Below, piece after piece: positions 1 through 8,574 of a DNA stretch of 55,128 nt. The stretch lies in assembly GCA_903916735.1 (NCBI GenBank), contig CAIWXX010000020.1, forward strand, positions 1 to 55,128, written 5' to 3'. This stretch comes from an uncultured Acidobacteriota bacterium. Its GTDB lineage: Bacteria; Acidobacteriota; CAIWXX01. Made by a program: the position numbers and the translations under genes. How positions within the stretch are numbered: the stretch's first letter is position 1; every line of letters begins with the position of its first letter. The notes under the pieces were generated by a model, which searched no databases, was not told the origin of the DNA, and saw nothing but the letters and a program-made list of their open reading frames with translations.

Positions 1-297
1 CAACCTGCCTTAAGGGCGCTTCGGCGGGAGTGTACGGCCGATCCGCACACAGTAGAAAAGCTGGTGGAGAGGCTTTTCTCAGATTCGGGTCAAGCCCGTC
101 GAAGAAGACTGCAGCTATTCGCTCTCCGGAAATACTCCAAGCTCCGACCGACTGAGATAGCGCGCCGATACGAACGACGACCCTCGGCTGTCACCATGGC
201 GGTAAAGGAACTGAAGACAGATGCAGAGCACGACCCCGATTTCCGAGCTCGCCTGGATCGTCTCGATAAAATGATACGTCATGAAAATGAAAAATGA
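1..297 (+). CDS. C-terminal end of a RAYT / IS200-like transposase (5' end outside window)
   Basis: The reading frame is open from base 1 and ends at TGA 295-297, so only the last 98 codons are present. They contain a DnaA-like/HTH_38-like helix-turn-helix (LRPTEIARRYERRPSAVTMA) that is typical of the C-terminus of the REP-associated tyrosine transposase group, where it follows the Y1 transposase domain. The catalytic HUH and tyrosine motifs would lie upstream of the window, so activity cannot be judged. Members of this family mobilise or maintain short palindromic intergenic repeats; two related intergenic repeats occur at 8484-8556 and 16355-16428, but a link is only inference. A GTG at 64 is an internal codon, not the likely start. 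Confidence 0.6.
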   Translation, partial: QPALRALRRECTADPHTVEKLVERLFSDSGQARRRRLQLFALRKYSKLRPTEIARRYERRPSAVTMAVKELKTDAEHDPDFRARLDRLDKMIRHENEK

Positions 298-303
298 AAA
301 CAC

Positions 304-444
304 GGTCCCGGCCAGCCCGGCCAGATGATTGAGCTTCTTCCAGTGCTTTCTCATGTAGGTGATGGCATGACCCAACCCCGAGTTAGGCTCCACCTTGTGC
401 TCCATCAGTTGCTCACCGAACCACCTTTCAAGCTCACTCATCAC
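304..444 (-). pseudogene. IS66-family transposase fragment
   Basis: About 47 codons on the minus strand match the stretch of IS66 (TnpC) transposases that normally reads W..EQ...KKVEPNSGLG.AI.YM.KHW..L; here the key part is EHKVEPNSGLGHAITYMRKH. After KHWKKL the conserved continuation (FL.V.GAPLDNN) is lost, and nothing recognisable precedes it before the end of the diguanylate cyclase gene. It is therefore a short internal scrap of a dead insertion sequence lying between the RAYT gene and the cyclase gene. No inverted repeats were found around it. Confidence 0.7.
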
Positions 445-481
445 ATTGTGCTGCTACTTGGCGCGCCTCGTCTCGTTCACT

Positions 482-3445
482 TCAATTCTTGCTTTTTTCT
501 TCAGGTAGAACAGATTCGAAGACGGTGAGTCGGTTTCGCCCGTGAATTTTCGCTTGATAGAGGGCGCTATCGGCAGCCGCGACCAGAGATTGCATTGAAA
601 TATCCGCGCTGGGCATAACGGTCGCGGCGCCCACACTGATGGTCACAAATGCGCCGACCGACGATGCTGGATGAAGTATGTGAAGAGTTTCGATGTTGAC
701 TCGCAGGGTCTCAGCGATTGACAGGGCACCGGCCGAATCCGTCATGGGTAGAATGACCGCAAATTCCTCACCGCCGTAGCGAGCGATCAAATCACTGGTC
801 CTCCGAAGTGAAGCGGAAAGGATGTCGGCAATCTGTTTCAGACACTCATCGCCCGCCTGATGTCCGAGCGTATCGTTGTAGGCTTTGAAGAAATCGACAT
901 CAATCATGAGTAGCGACAGGGGTGAATGGCCGCGATGACCGCGCTTCCATTCATCCTCGGACATTTCTTCAAAATGGCGTCGGTTAGCAACTCCTGTAAG
1001 GCCATCCTTGTAGGAGAGACTCCTTAGTGTTTCGTTGGCTTTTTCGAGATCCAGGGTGCGCTGCTGGACCAATCGTACAAGCTCGGCTTCTCGCACATGC
1101 ATCTGTCTGACTCGCATGCGATGTGCTCCGATGATCAGAAGGGTGGCGCTGACGACACAGAGAAGGATGAACCATAATGTCTGATAGAAGAATGGGGCGA
1201 TCGTGAGCTCCAGCGATGCGCCGGCTTCATTCCAGAGGCCGTCATTATTGCATGCAATGACCCGGAAACGGTATTTCCCTGGAGGGAGCTTCGTATAATA
1301 GGCTGTCCGTCGCGTACCCGCGTCGATCCAATCACGATCGAATCCCTCCAGCAGGTATCTGAAGTGAACTCGCTTTGGTGTCTTGAAACTGAGAGCCGTG
1401 TATTGGAATTCGAAATTGATTCGGCCCGGGGGAACGCTTGTTGATGGTGCGATTGGTATGACTTCCTTATCAATTTCAAGCAGCTCGATAGAGACCGGCG
1501 GCGACACGTCATTGATCCTGATCTTTGCGGGATCGATCATGGCTATGCCGGCTAGAGTCGGAAACCAGAGCCTTCCATCTCGGCTTCGCCAGCCGGCCGG
1601 CTGCGTGCCCCCATTGCACTCGGCACTCTTCAGGCCGTCGTCCTTGCCGAAGGATACACAGGGAATATGTATCAGGCGGCCCTTGGCAAGATCATCCAGA
1701 TCGCTCTTTGCAACACGGAAGATGCCCTTGTTGCTTGACATCCAGAGATTGCCGAGTGAGTCCTCCAGAATTTGAAAGACGACATCATCATGGAGGCCTT
1801 GTTTGCTCGTCCAAGATGTCAGCTGACCGCCTTTGAGACGATTGAGCCCTCCGCCGAAAGTCCCGATCCAGAGAGTTCCATCCCGATCTTCATACAGGGA
1901 TGTGATGAAATCATTCGTCAACCCGGTTTTAGTCGTGTAGGCGGTCAATGTGCCGTCGGCGAGGCATTTGAGTCCGCTGCCGTTCGTCCCAATCCAAAGG
2001 CGCCCGCCGCTGCCGGCGCAGAGCGAGATAATCTGATCGTGGGAAAGATCGTTGGCCATGGTGTAGTGGGTGAATGATCCATCCTTAAGCTTGAAAAGCC
2101 CGTGGCCATATGTGCCGATCCAAAGACTTCCAGCAGCGTCCTCGCATAATGCCCATATGCTTTGTGGGCGGGTCCCATCCTTGAGCGCATATTTCGTCAT
2201 GCGTCCATCGGGGTCAATCCGATTCAGTCCACCAGTGTTTGTGCCGATCCACATCGAACCTCGCCGGCTGCATGCAAGGGAGAGGACATGATTATCAGAG
2301 AGCCCTTTGCTTTCGTTGATAACGTCAATTTTCCCATCCTTCATGCGGTTGACCCCTGCGCCATCCGTCCCGATCCAAAGAGATCCATTGGTATCTTCAC
2401 AGACGACGGTCAGAGATCCCGGAACCAATCCATCGTGCGTGGAATAGACGGCAAATTTCGAGTCCGTCACACAATTCAGCCCGCCGGCACTCGTCCCGAC
2501 CCAGATATTGTTTTCCCGATCTTCGTAGATCGATTGAATGAAATCATCCGAAAGCCCGTCCCGACTTCGTAAGGATGAGAGATGGCGATCTGTCAAGCGG
2601 AACAGGCCGGTGCCGATTGTGCCGATCCAGAGGTTGCCATCCTGATCTTGTTTCAGCACCCAGATGGTTTCGGTGGTTGGACGCATTCGCATCGTGATTT
2701 TTTCGCGATCGAACTTAAACAACCATCCATCAGATGAGCCGATCCAGAGGCCTCCTTGTGTGTCCTCGACCAGTGCCGTAATGGATCTGGCGGGGATTCC
2801 ATCTTTCATTGTCCATACGGAGAATCGACCGTTGGCCAGATGGGCAAGTCCTTCGGATGTTCCGATCCAAAGGCCGCCGTTCCGATCCGGATAGAGTGCG
2901 TGGATGCGATCGCTAGGAAGACCGTCCCGTTTGCCAAATGATGTCAAAGCGCCTTTGCGGAGGCGGAAGAGTCCGTGTTCCAATGTCCCAAACCAGAGAG
3001 CGCCGTCCTGATCCTGTTGGATTGATGAAACAGCCATGGACATGAAATTCTGATCAGAGGATGCTGGCGAAAACCTGCCGTTCGCCATTCTGAGGACGCC
3101 TCCACTCGACGTGCCCGCCCACAGAGTGCCTTCACGATCGACGAAAAGTGAAAGAATGTCGTTGGATCGCATTTCCGTGAGGCTGTTCTTGTCGTACACG
3201 GTGAAACGCACTCCGTCAAAACGGACGAGCCCTTCCTGTGTACCGGCCCAGATGTAGCCATCGGGAGATTGAGTGATCGCCTGGATTGAGTTTTGTGGAA
3301 GGCCGGCGTCTGTCTGCCAGGATCGGAGATCATACTGAGTGACGGACCTCATTGGATCCAGCGCGGTGGCAGTAGTGACACCCATAGTAAGCCACAGGAG
3401 CAGGAGGCAAGCACATCGTCGCGAAGAAAAGAACGTTATCGGCAT
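482..3445 (-). CDS. Propeller-sensor membrane diguanylate cyclase (Reg_prop - Y_Y_Y - TM - GGDEF)
   Basis: Predicted to make cyclic di-GMP from two GTP in response to an external, possibly carbohydrate, ligand. Residues 1-28 form a signal peptide. Residues about 40-640 carry 13-14 propeller blades, each with a WIGT-like motif (WAGTQEG, WIGTSEG, WVGTSAG, WIGTDGA, WIGTYGH and so on), enough for two seven-bladed propellers. A Y_Y_Y domain follows at about 680-750, then one membrane helix near 757-775, a short coiled linker, and a GGDEF domain at about 810-975. The active-site loop GGEEF (891-895) is intact, and RTSD (882-885) sits at the correct distance for an inhibitory I-site, so product feedback is expected. 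In the related hybrid two-component proteins the output is a kinase or HTH domain; here it is GGDEF. No Shine-Dalgarno precedes the ATG at 3445. Confidence 0.92.
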   Translation of the reverse strand: MPITFFSSRRCACLLLLWLTMGVTTATALDPMRSVTQYDLRSWQTDAGLPQNSIQAITQSPDGYIWAGTQEGLVRFDGVRFTVYDKNSLTEMRSNDILSLFVDREGTLWAGTSSGGVLRMANGRFSPASSDQNFMSMAVSSIQQDQDGALWFGTLEHGLFRLRKGALTSFGKRDGLPSDRIHALYPDRNGGLWIGTSEGLAHLANGRFSVWTMKDGIPARSITALVEDTQGGLWIGSSDGWLFKFDREKITMRMRPTTETIWVLKQDQDGNLWIGTIGTGLFRLTDRHLSSLRSRDGLSDDFIQSIYEDRENNIWVGTSAGGLNCVTDSKFAVYSTHDGLVPGSLTVVCEDTNGSLWIGTDGAGVNRMKDGKIDVINESKGLSDNHVLSLACSRRGSMWIGTNTGGLNRIDPDGRMTKYALKDGTRPQSIWALCEDAAGSLWIGTYGHGLFKLKDGSFTHYTMANDLSHDQIISLCAGSGGRLWIGTNGSGLKCLADGTLTAYTTKTGLTNDFITSLYEDRDGTLWIGTFGGGLNRLKGGQLTSWTSKQGLHDDVVFQILEDSLGNLWMSSNKGIFRVAKSDLDDLAKGRLIHIPCVSFGKDDGLKSAECNGGTQPAGWRSRDGRLWFPTLAGIAMIDPAKIRINDVSPPVSIELLEIDKEVIPIAPSTSVPPGRINFEFQYTALSFKTPKRVHFRYLLEGFDRDWIDAGTRRTAYYTKLPPGKYRFRVIACNNDGLWNEAGASLELTIAPFFYQTLWFILLCVVSATLLIIGAHRMRVRQMHVREAELVRLVQQRTLDLEKANETLRSLSYKDGLTGVANRRHFEEMSEDEWKRGHRGHSPLSLLMIDVDFFKAYNDTLGHQAGDECLKQIADILSASLRRTSDLIARYGGEEFAVILPMTDSAGALSIAETLRVNIETLHILHPASSVGAFVTISVGAATVMPSADISMQSLVAAADSALYQAKIHGRNRLTVFESVLPEEKSKN

Positions 3446-3662
3446 TTCAAAATTCTGAAAAATGGATTTTGTGTAATTCCGGTCGTGGTCCGTTCATCGA
3501 GGAGCATCGGAATAATCGCTCTTCCATTTCTTTATCCTCGCGAATGAGGCATCATCGAGGAGCACCCGTGCTCTCCGCACTGACGGCTTCGGCGCCTCCG
3601 TCATTGATCACGCGACACCGGCTGTGTTTGATTTCCAGAAAGAGGAGAGAATTTCAGAGTCG

Positions 3663-4868
3663 TTATCGGTGGATTGTCGAGGCGCCGGAGATAGCTGCGG
3701 TTCCAAGAAAGGACAAGGCTTCACCGCGTTTTTCAATGCTATTCGCTTTTCCCTGAAAGATCGTCCCGGTCCCTCCACCGCGCCCTTCGAGAATTCCAGC
3801 GATCGATGGGCCTATTTTCTGCACTTCGTTGGCGGGACCTTTCAGAAGAAATACTCCAGGACCCTTTTCTCCTCCTCCTGTTAATAGGATCAGCATATCG
3901 GAACGACAAGCCGAGGCGGCTTCCGCGATCGCTCTTAGAAAGTCCATATCGCCGTCGGCCCGATGGAGAGCATTGACTCGATCAGCTCGAGTGAGGGCTT
4001 CCCCGAGATACCGCGCGAGCTCGATTCTGAGATCTCTCTGAGCCCTCGCGCCACGCTTGACTTCGTCCGCCAGCCGCTTCACTGCGACTTCATGTTCATC
4101 TCGGCCGCAGGAGAGGAGACGAGTGAGAGCGCGTTCATGTTCGAGTGTCGTCTCAAGAGAATGAAGCACTCGTCCGCCGGCGAGAAAAAAAATACGTGTG
4201 CCTCCGCGCAGCTGTTCCGTCGAAATAATCTTCACGACCTGCAGCTCGGCCGTCCGCCCGACATGCGTCCCACCACATGTATTGAGGTCGATCCCACGAA
4301 TTTCGACGAGTCTCACGGTTCCGGAAAATCCTTCAGGCAGTCCTCGCGTGCGGATTTTGAGAGTTTCAATGGATTCCGGTTCGACCTCCCGCCAGCTCAC
4401 CGGCAGATCCTCCCGAATGAATTCATTGACGATCTCTTCGATGTGACGAAGGGCGGATGGAGCAACCTGCGCGGCATTCACCTCGATATCGGAGCGTTCC
4501 ATACCGAGATGGAATGCCGTGGTGGCCAGCTTGAAGCGATCGTGAGCCACAGCTGTCAGCAGATGCTGAGCAGTATGCTGCTGCATATGATCGTAACGGC
4601 GCAACCAGTCGATCGCGACCGGGACTTCTCCATCGATCGGTTTCTCGACGACATGGATGACATCGCTCTTTTCCCCATGCATGACGGCCTTCACGGGCTG
4701 TCCGGCGATTGTGCCATGATCTGACGGCTGACCTCCGCCTTCAGGGTAAAAGATGGTTTCTTCCAGCACAACTCCATAGCCGCTTTCCATCGCTGTGCAG
4801 GAAACCACTTTTGTTGTGAGAGTGCGCAAGTAGGAGTCTTTATGGCATAAAAGCATGAGCAGGGTCAC
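3663..4868 (-). CDS. alaX: Alanyl-tRNA editing protein, AlaX-L type with DHHA1 domain
   Basis: A free-standing trans-editing hydrolase that removes serine or glycine mischarged onto tRNA-Ala, in the cytosol. The N-terminal part is the AlaRS-like fold with the zinc ligands HTAQH (98-102) and CGGTH (198-202); the C-terminal part (about 300-385) is a DHHA1 domain containing the glycine-rich GRGGGTGTIFQG stretch. The length of 401 residues fits the long AlaX-L class rather than the short AlaX-S/M forms. The start is not settled: GTG 4868 has AAGGAG only one base away, while an ATG at 4856 lies 13 nt from it. A TATACT hexamer at 4895-4900 (minus) could be its -10. It lies between hpt and the propeller cyclase, all on the minus strand with 99 and 217 bp gaps, so they may not form one operon. 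Confidence 0.93.
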   Translation of the reverse strand: MTLLMLLCHKDSYLRTLTTKVVSCTAMESGYGVVLEETIFYPEGGGQPSDHGTIAGQPVKAVMHGEKSDVIHVVEKPIDGEVPVAIDWLRRYDHMQQHTAQHLLTAVAHDRFKLATTAFHLGMERSDIEVNAAQVAPSALRHIEEIVNEFIREDLPVSWREVEPESIETLKIRTRGLPEGFSGTVRLVEIRGIDLNTCGGTHVGRTAELQVVKIISTEQLRGGTRIFFLAGGRVLHSLETTLEHERALTRLLSCGRDEHEVAVKRLADEVKRGARAQRDLRIELARYLGEALTRADRVNALHRADGDMDFLRAIAEAASACRSDMLILLTGGGEKGPGVFLLKGPANEVQKIGPSIAGILEGRGGGTGTIFQGKANSIEKRGEALSFLGTAAISGASTIHR

Positions 4869-4967
4869 ACTCCTTGGACGATCATCATCGGTCGAGTATA
4901 TCTTATTGTCGATGAGAAGTCGTCGTCGATGAAGCTGAGGAGTCCGATGAGTTGAATGCGGCGTAGG

Positions 4968-5519
4968 TCAGGGTTTGTCCGAGAGAACGGACAGATTCGG
5001 CAGTTCCCGGTACCGGCCGTTATGATCCAGGCCATATCCGACGACGAATTCGTCGGGGATTGTGAAGCCGACATAATCGGCGTGAAAGGGGACAACTCGA
5101 CGGTCGGGCTTATCCAGAAGAACGCATGTTTTGAGCTTGGAAGGGCGCTTCTGCCGGAGGTGGTGTTCTGCGAATTCCATCGTCCGTCCTGTATCGAGGA
5201 TGTCGTCCACGAGAAGTGTCCATTGGTTTTCGATGGATGTCGTGATGTCCCGGGTCATTTCCACCCTTCCGGATGACTCGGTGCCGGCCCCATATGATGA
5301 CACCATCATGAAATCAATCGCCAGAGGAATACTATGGATGTAGAATAATCTGGCCATATCGGCCAGGAACATGAAGCTGCCTTTGAGAAGCCCGATGACG
5401 ACAACAAGTTGTTGGCCACTTGCTTCCTCGGCTATTTCCCCGACCAGCTGGGCGAGTCGCGTCTTAATATCACGTTCGACAATCAACGGCATCAGTGTTG
5501 GTTGGCGATGGCCGTTCAT
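4968..5519 (-). CDS. hpt: Hypoxanthine phosphoribosyltransferase
   Basis: Purine salvage enzyme that transfers the phosphoribosyl group of PRPP to hypoxanthine or guanine. The PRPP-binding signature LLVDDILDTGRTM and the upstream VIGLLKGSFMFLADM segment, typical of bacterial Hpt, are both present, as is the C-terminal aromatic region DYVGFTIPDEFVVGYGLD. The frame is open much further upstream, but the extension lies inside the SpoIIE gene and has no family homology; starting at ATG 5519 gives 183 residues, the normal size. The SD is weak (GAGG about 9 nt upstream). It starts 49 bp after the SpoIIE stop codon and is likely co-transcribed with it. Confidence 0.93.
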   Translation of the reverse strand: MNGHRQPTLMPLIVERDIKTRLAQLVGEIAEEASGQQLVVVIGLLKGSFMFLADMARLFYIHSIPLAIDFMMVSSYGAGTESSGRVEMTRDITTSIENQWTLLVDDILDTGRTMEFAEHHLRQKRPSKLKTCVLLDKPDRRVVPFHADYVGFTIPDEFVVGYGLDHNGRYRELPNLSVLSDKP

Positions 5520-5568
5520 CAGTCTCGCCTCGAACACGCCACCTTGACAACGCCCTTTCAGAAGTTCT

Positions 5569-7785
5569 TCATAGAGGCAACGGAATTGCGGTCGCAGGGA
5601 TCGCCGCCTTGACCACAACCAGGGTCTGATCATCCTCGCGCTCGCGCGACCCCGTCCAATTGTCGACTTCCTGAAAGATGGCATCCAACAGTCGATCAGC
5701 CGGCAAGTATCGATGGTCGATGGCGAAGCGGACCAGCCGTTCGTCGCCATACTCTTCTCCGTCAAGACTCCGTGCCTCGGTCAGCCCGTCGGAAAAGACA
5801 ATCAGGACAGCATCGGGGCTGATTGTGGTATAGGCCTCTTCAAAGGTGGCCCAATCGAAAGCACCGACCATCATCCCGCCTCGCTCCAACCGCTCAATGG
5901 ATCCGTCCGAATGAATCAACATGGCTGCATTGTGGCCGGAATTGGTGTAATACAGAGTCCGATTTGGCTCGTCGTAAAGCCCCAGGAAAAGGGTTGCGAA
6001 GCGGTTGGCTTCCATGCTCTGACACAGCTGCTCATTGATGACCGATGTCATTCGGGAGACAGTGCCGTAGCTGTAGGGACGGACCGGACGGTGGCCCATC
6101 GATCTGTCGGATGCGATGTTTCCGGTCTGAGGTCTGCCATCCGAAAGCAGCGACCGTTCGGTCATCATCGTGGCTTGTGCTCGGAAGGATGCTTGCAGGT
6201 TCGACATCACAAGCGATGCGGAGAGGCCTTTGCCGGAGACATCGCCCAACGCCAGCAGCATGTGGCCCGGCGACAGCATGAGGCAGTCGTAATAGTCGCC
6301 GGCAACTCCCCGAGCAGCTCGACATTCCGCCGCAATCTCCACGGTTGGAAGGCGCGGGAGCTCGCGAGGGAAGAGCTTCGACTGAACCTCAGCGGCAATC
6401 TCCACTTCGCGCTCAAGGCGCTCACGTTCTACCCTCTCTTCGAGAAGCGTCTCGATATGCTCCGACATGTCATTGAACGCTTCAGCCAATTCGCCCAGCT
6501 GATCCCGAGATCGAACGCGTGCACGGTAATTGAAGTTGCCGTAGGTGATGTACTCGGTAGCGGTATACAGTTCATGGACGGTGCCTGTCACTGCTCGTGT
6601 CATGAGAACGGCGATGAGGAGGGCGATGAGCTCGACGACGATGAAGGTAATGCCGATTCCGACAAGACCGACACGGAGATGCTGCCCGAGCTCGCTCTTG
6701 CCGAGAAGCTGCTTGCTGGCTTCGCGGGGAGACCAGGAAAAGGACATCGGAACGAAAATATCGTCGGGTGTCCCATCCTTCCATTTTGTCGCACTGAAGA
6801 CGACCGGGTAGAGGAAGCGGCTGCCCGTGCCGTTTGACGATTTTGATTCTCCTGAGGTCTCACTGATGACGACGTTACCGCGACTCGTCTCCACCTTGAT
6901 GTGCTCATAATCCTCCGGCTGGACCGTGATGCCTGTCTCTTCCGTCAGACGCTGCGTATAGGATGCATCAATTGGAAATTCCGTCAGGATGACCAAATTT
7001 TTCTTCTTCACGACGGCGCGCAGTGATTGCCAGCCGGTGTCACCCCGGCTTCCACGGATAAACCCGCTCCACTCGGTCTTTGCCTGCAGCCATTCGGGCA
7101 GAGAATCACTAAACCCCGAGTTGATTTTCGATGAATCGGCCGTCGGATTGCTCGTGATGTCCGCCGGTTGCTTGAATGCTTTCGAGGATATTCCACTTCT
7201 CCAGATCGCACATCTGGCTTTGGGAAGCGATGCATGAATCGTGGCCATCTGTTCGTCCAGAAAGGCCTGGAATCGTGGACTCGATGGATCAATTCCAGAA
7301 AGGCCGTTTGCCAAAGATTTGGTATTTTCGAGCAGCCTCTTCTCACTCGAAACGATCTGGACTGCCAGGATTCGAGCCATAGCTTCCGCCGAGACGCTGA
7401 ACATTGAGATCACTTCAAAAACCGTCAAAAGAAGAATTGGTGTCAGGCCGATGAACAAATATGTGATGATCAAGCGTCGGCGGACCCGCCACAGCAGGCG
7501 GCTTTTCATGAATATAATAATTCTGAGACTGTAGTATGCGATCGTCCCGATAATACTGATGACGGTGGTAATTTTGAGGAGTATTCCGAACGCATTATTA
7601 CCATATAAAAACGTATTGCCGAGGATGATCTGGAGAAAGAGGAGCAAGACCGCTGCCGCGGCAACACGTCGCATGATGCGGGAGAGGCGGCTGGGAACGC
7701 GTTCAGTATTTTTTTTCTTCAGCAACGGGAGACTCTTTCTCTCCTTTTTAGGTTCTGCCATACCCTCCTCTATCACACTCATCAT
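5569..7785 (-). CDS. Membrane PP2C-type serine/threonine phosphatase (HAMP - SpoIIE/RsbU)
   Basis: A 738-residue sensor phosphatase. A basic N-terminus is followed by about three membrane helices (roughly 40-62, 68-92, 103-128), an extracytoplasmic region of about 240 residues with no recognised fold, another membrane helix, a HAMP domain with a helical linker, and a SpoIIE-type PP2C domain. The metal-binding and catalytic motifs GDYYD, GDVSGKG, SDGLTEA and EDDQT are all intact, so it should be active. Family members dephosphorylate STAS anti-sigma-factor antagonists (partner switching), but no STAS or HPK/RsbW-like partner is encoded in this window. An ATG at 7761 (MAEPKKERK) is an alternative start; GAGGAGG lies just before it, but only 2 nt away. 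It is divergent from the pyruvate-kinase-like gene. Confidence 0.9.
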   Translation of the reverse strand: MMSVIEEGMAEPKKERKSLPLLKKKNTERVPSRLSRIMRRVAAAAVLLLFLQIILGNTFLYGNNAFGILLKITTVISIIGTIAYYSLRIIIFMKSRLLWRVRRRLIITYLFIGLTPILLLTVFEVISMFSVSAEAMARILAVQIVSSEKRLLENTKSLANGLSGIDPSSPRFQAFLDEQMATIHASLPKARCAIWRSGISSKAFKQPADITSNPTADSSKINSGFSDSLPEWLQAKTEWSGFIRGSRGDTGWQSLRAVVKKKNLVILTEFPIDASYTQRLTEETGITVQPEDYEHIKVETSRGNVVISETSGESKSSNGTGSRFLYPVVFSATKWKDGTPDDIFVPMSFSWSPREASKQLLGKSELGQHLRVGLVGIGITFIVVELIALLIAVLMTRAVTGTVHELYTATEYITYGNFNYRARVRSRDQLGELAEAFNDMSEHIETLLEERVERERLEREVEIAAEVQSKLFPRELPRLPTVEIAAECRAARGVAGDYYDCLMLSPGHMLLALGDVSGKGLSASLVMSNLQASFRAQATMMTERSLLSDGRPQTGNIASDRSMGHRPVRPYSYGTVSRMTSVINEQLCQSMEANRFATLFLGLYDEPNRTLYYTNSGHNAAMLIHSDGSIERLERGGMMVGAFDWATFEEAYTTISPDAVLIVFSDGLTEARSLDGEEYGDERLVRFAIDHRYLPADRLLDAIFQEVDNWTGSREREDDQTLVVVKAAIPATAIPLPL

Positions 7786-7827
7786 ACGCTAAAATCATCC
7801 CGATGGTTTCGATTTTTCATTTCTTGC

Positions 7828-7857
7828 TTGACATACGGCGCCGGCCTTGGTGACAAT
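7828..7857 (+). promoter_or_regulatory. Promoter of the pyruvate-kinase-domain gene
   Basis: A perfect -35 TTGACA (7828-7833) is followed after 18 bp by GACAAT (7852-7857, four of six matches to TATAAT). Transcription would begin near 7864, 15 nt before the ATG and just ahead of the AGGAG ribosome-binding site. Position and matches are seen directly; activity is inferred. Confidence 0.5.
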
Positions 7858-7878
7858 CGCTGTTTAACAGGAGCACCT

Positions 7879-8436
7879 ATGTATTTCGAAAAAGCCGGGA
7901 AACAAAATACGATCAGGGTTTTGGAACTGGCTCGTCAGAGAGCCCAGGAGCTTTGTATTCATGAGGTGGTGGTCGCGTCGACTCGAGGGGAGACGGCTTG
8001 CAGGGCGTATGAGGTTTTTCAAGGATCGAACATCAAGCTGGTTGCGGTCACCGAGCATGCCGGCTTTGCGGAACCATTCCAACACATGATCGCAGATGAC
8101 AGGCGGCGTGATCTGGAAGCGAAGCATATTCCCGTTGTCTGTGGCTCACATGCTCTTAGTGGCGTTGAACGAGGGCTCGCCAAAAAGATGCCCGGCGTTT
8201 ACCCGGTCCTTCTGATCGCGGAGACTCTACGGCTTTTTGGACAGGGACTCAAAGTGGCGGTCGAAATCACCATCATGGCCGCCGACGCAGGCCATCTTTC
8301 AGGGAAGCCTGTCATCGCCGTCGGTGGTACCGGGGAAGGCGCCGACACGGCGATCGTCATCACTCCCGCGAACATGAACCGGTTCTTTGAAATGAAAATT
8401 CACGAGATTATCTGCAAGCCGAATTTGCATCAATGA
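7879..8436 (+). CDS. Stand-alone pyruvate kinase C-terminal (PK_C-like, alpha/beta) domain protein
   Basis: The 185-residue product resembles the allosteric/alpha-beta C-terminal domain of pyruvate kinase (PK_C superfamily) without the TIM-barrel catalytic domain. Conserved traits are the N-terminal HEVVVASTRGETACRA segment, VAVTEHAGF, and the C-terminal glycine-rich VIAVGGTGEGADTAIVI. Such single-domain proteins are found in archaea and bacteria but have no settled function; they do not phosphorylate pyruvate. The start at ATG 7879 is chosen because AGGAG lies 5-6 nt upstream; an upstream in-frame GTG/TTG extension overlaps the promoter. It is a single-gene unit, convergent with the ABC operon. 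Confidence 0.8.
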   Translation: MYFEKAGKQNTIRVLELARQRAQELCIHEVVVASTRGETACRAYEVFQGSNIKLVAVTEHAGFAEPFQHMIADDRRRDLEAKHIPVVCGSHALSGVERGLAKKMPGVYPVLLIAETLRLFGQGLKVAVEITIMAADAGHLSGKPVIAVGGTGEGADTAIVITPANMNRFFEMKIHEIICKPNLHQ

Positions 8437-8483
8437 TGCGATCCGCATCCATGTTGATGGGTAAGAGTCCGATATTGCTTAAA

Positions 8484-8556
8484 TGTGCATCGAGAAATCC
8501 GTACGCGTACCAGTACCCCCTCCCGTTTCAGGCTCGATTTGAAAAGCCGAGCAAGG
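8484..8556. repeat. Intergenic dispersed repeat, copy A
   Basis: This non-coding stretch between convergent genes aligns along most of its length with 16355-16428. Shared blocks include the GAGAAA-CCGTAC start, the GTACC centre, and GGCTCGATTTG followed by a GAGCAAGG / ATACAAGG end. The copies differ by scattered substitutions and a small indel. In this copy the flanking arms no longer pair, whereas copy B keeps a perfect 10-bp inverted repeat. No coding potential is seen. Confidence 0.5.
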
Positions 8557-8574
8557 TTACTAGCGCTCTTGTCC

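Noticed and set aside
3963-4724. 253-codon open frame antisense to alaX
   Set aside because: Shadow of a conserved gene; no start signal and no recognisable domain.
5520-5765. N-terminal extension of the hpt reading frame
   Set aside because: It lies in the SpoIIE gene region, has no Hpt homology and makes the protein too long; ATG 5519 gives the normal size.
5713-6837. 374-codon open frame antisense to the SpoIIE gene
   Set aside because: The sense frame encodes an intact SpoIIE domain; the antisense product resembles no protein.
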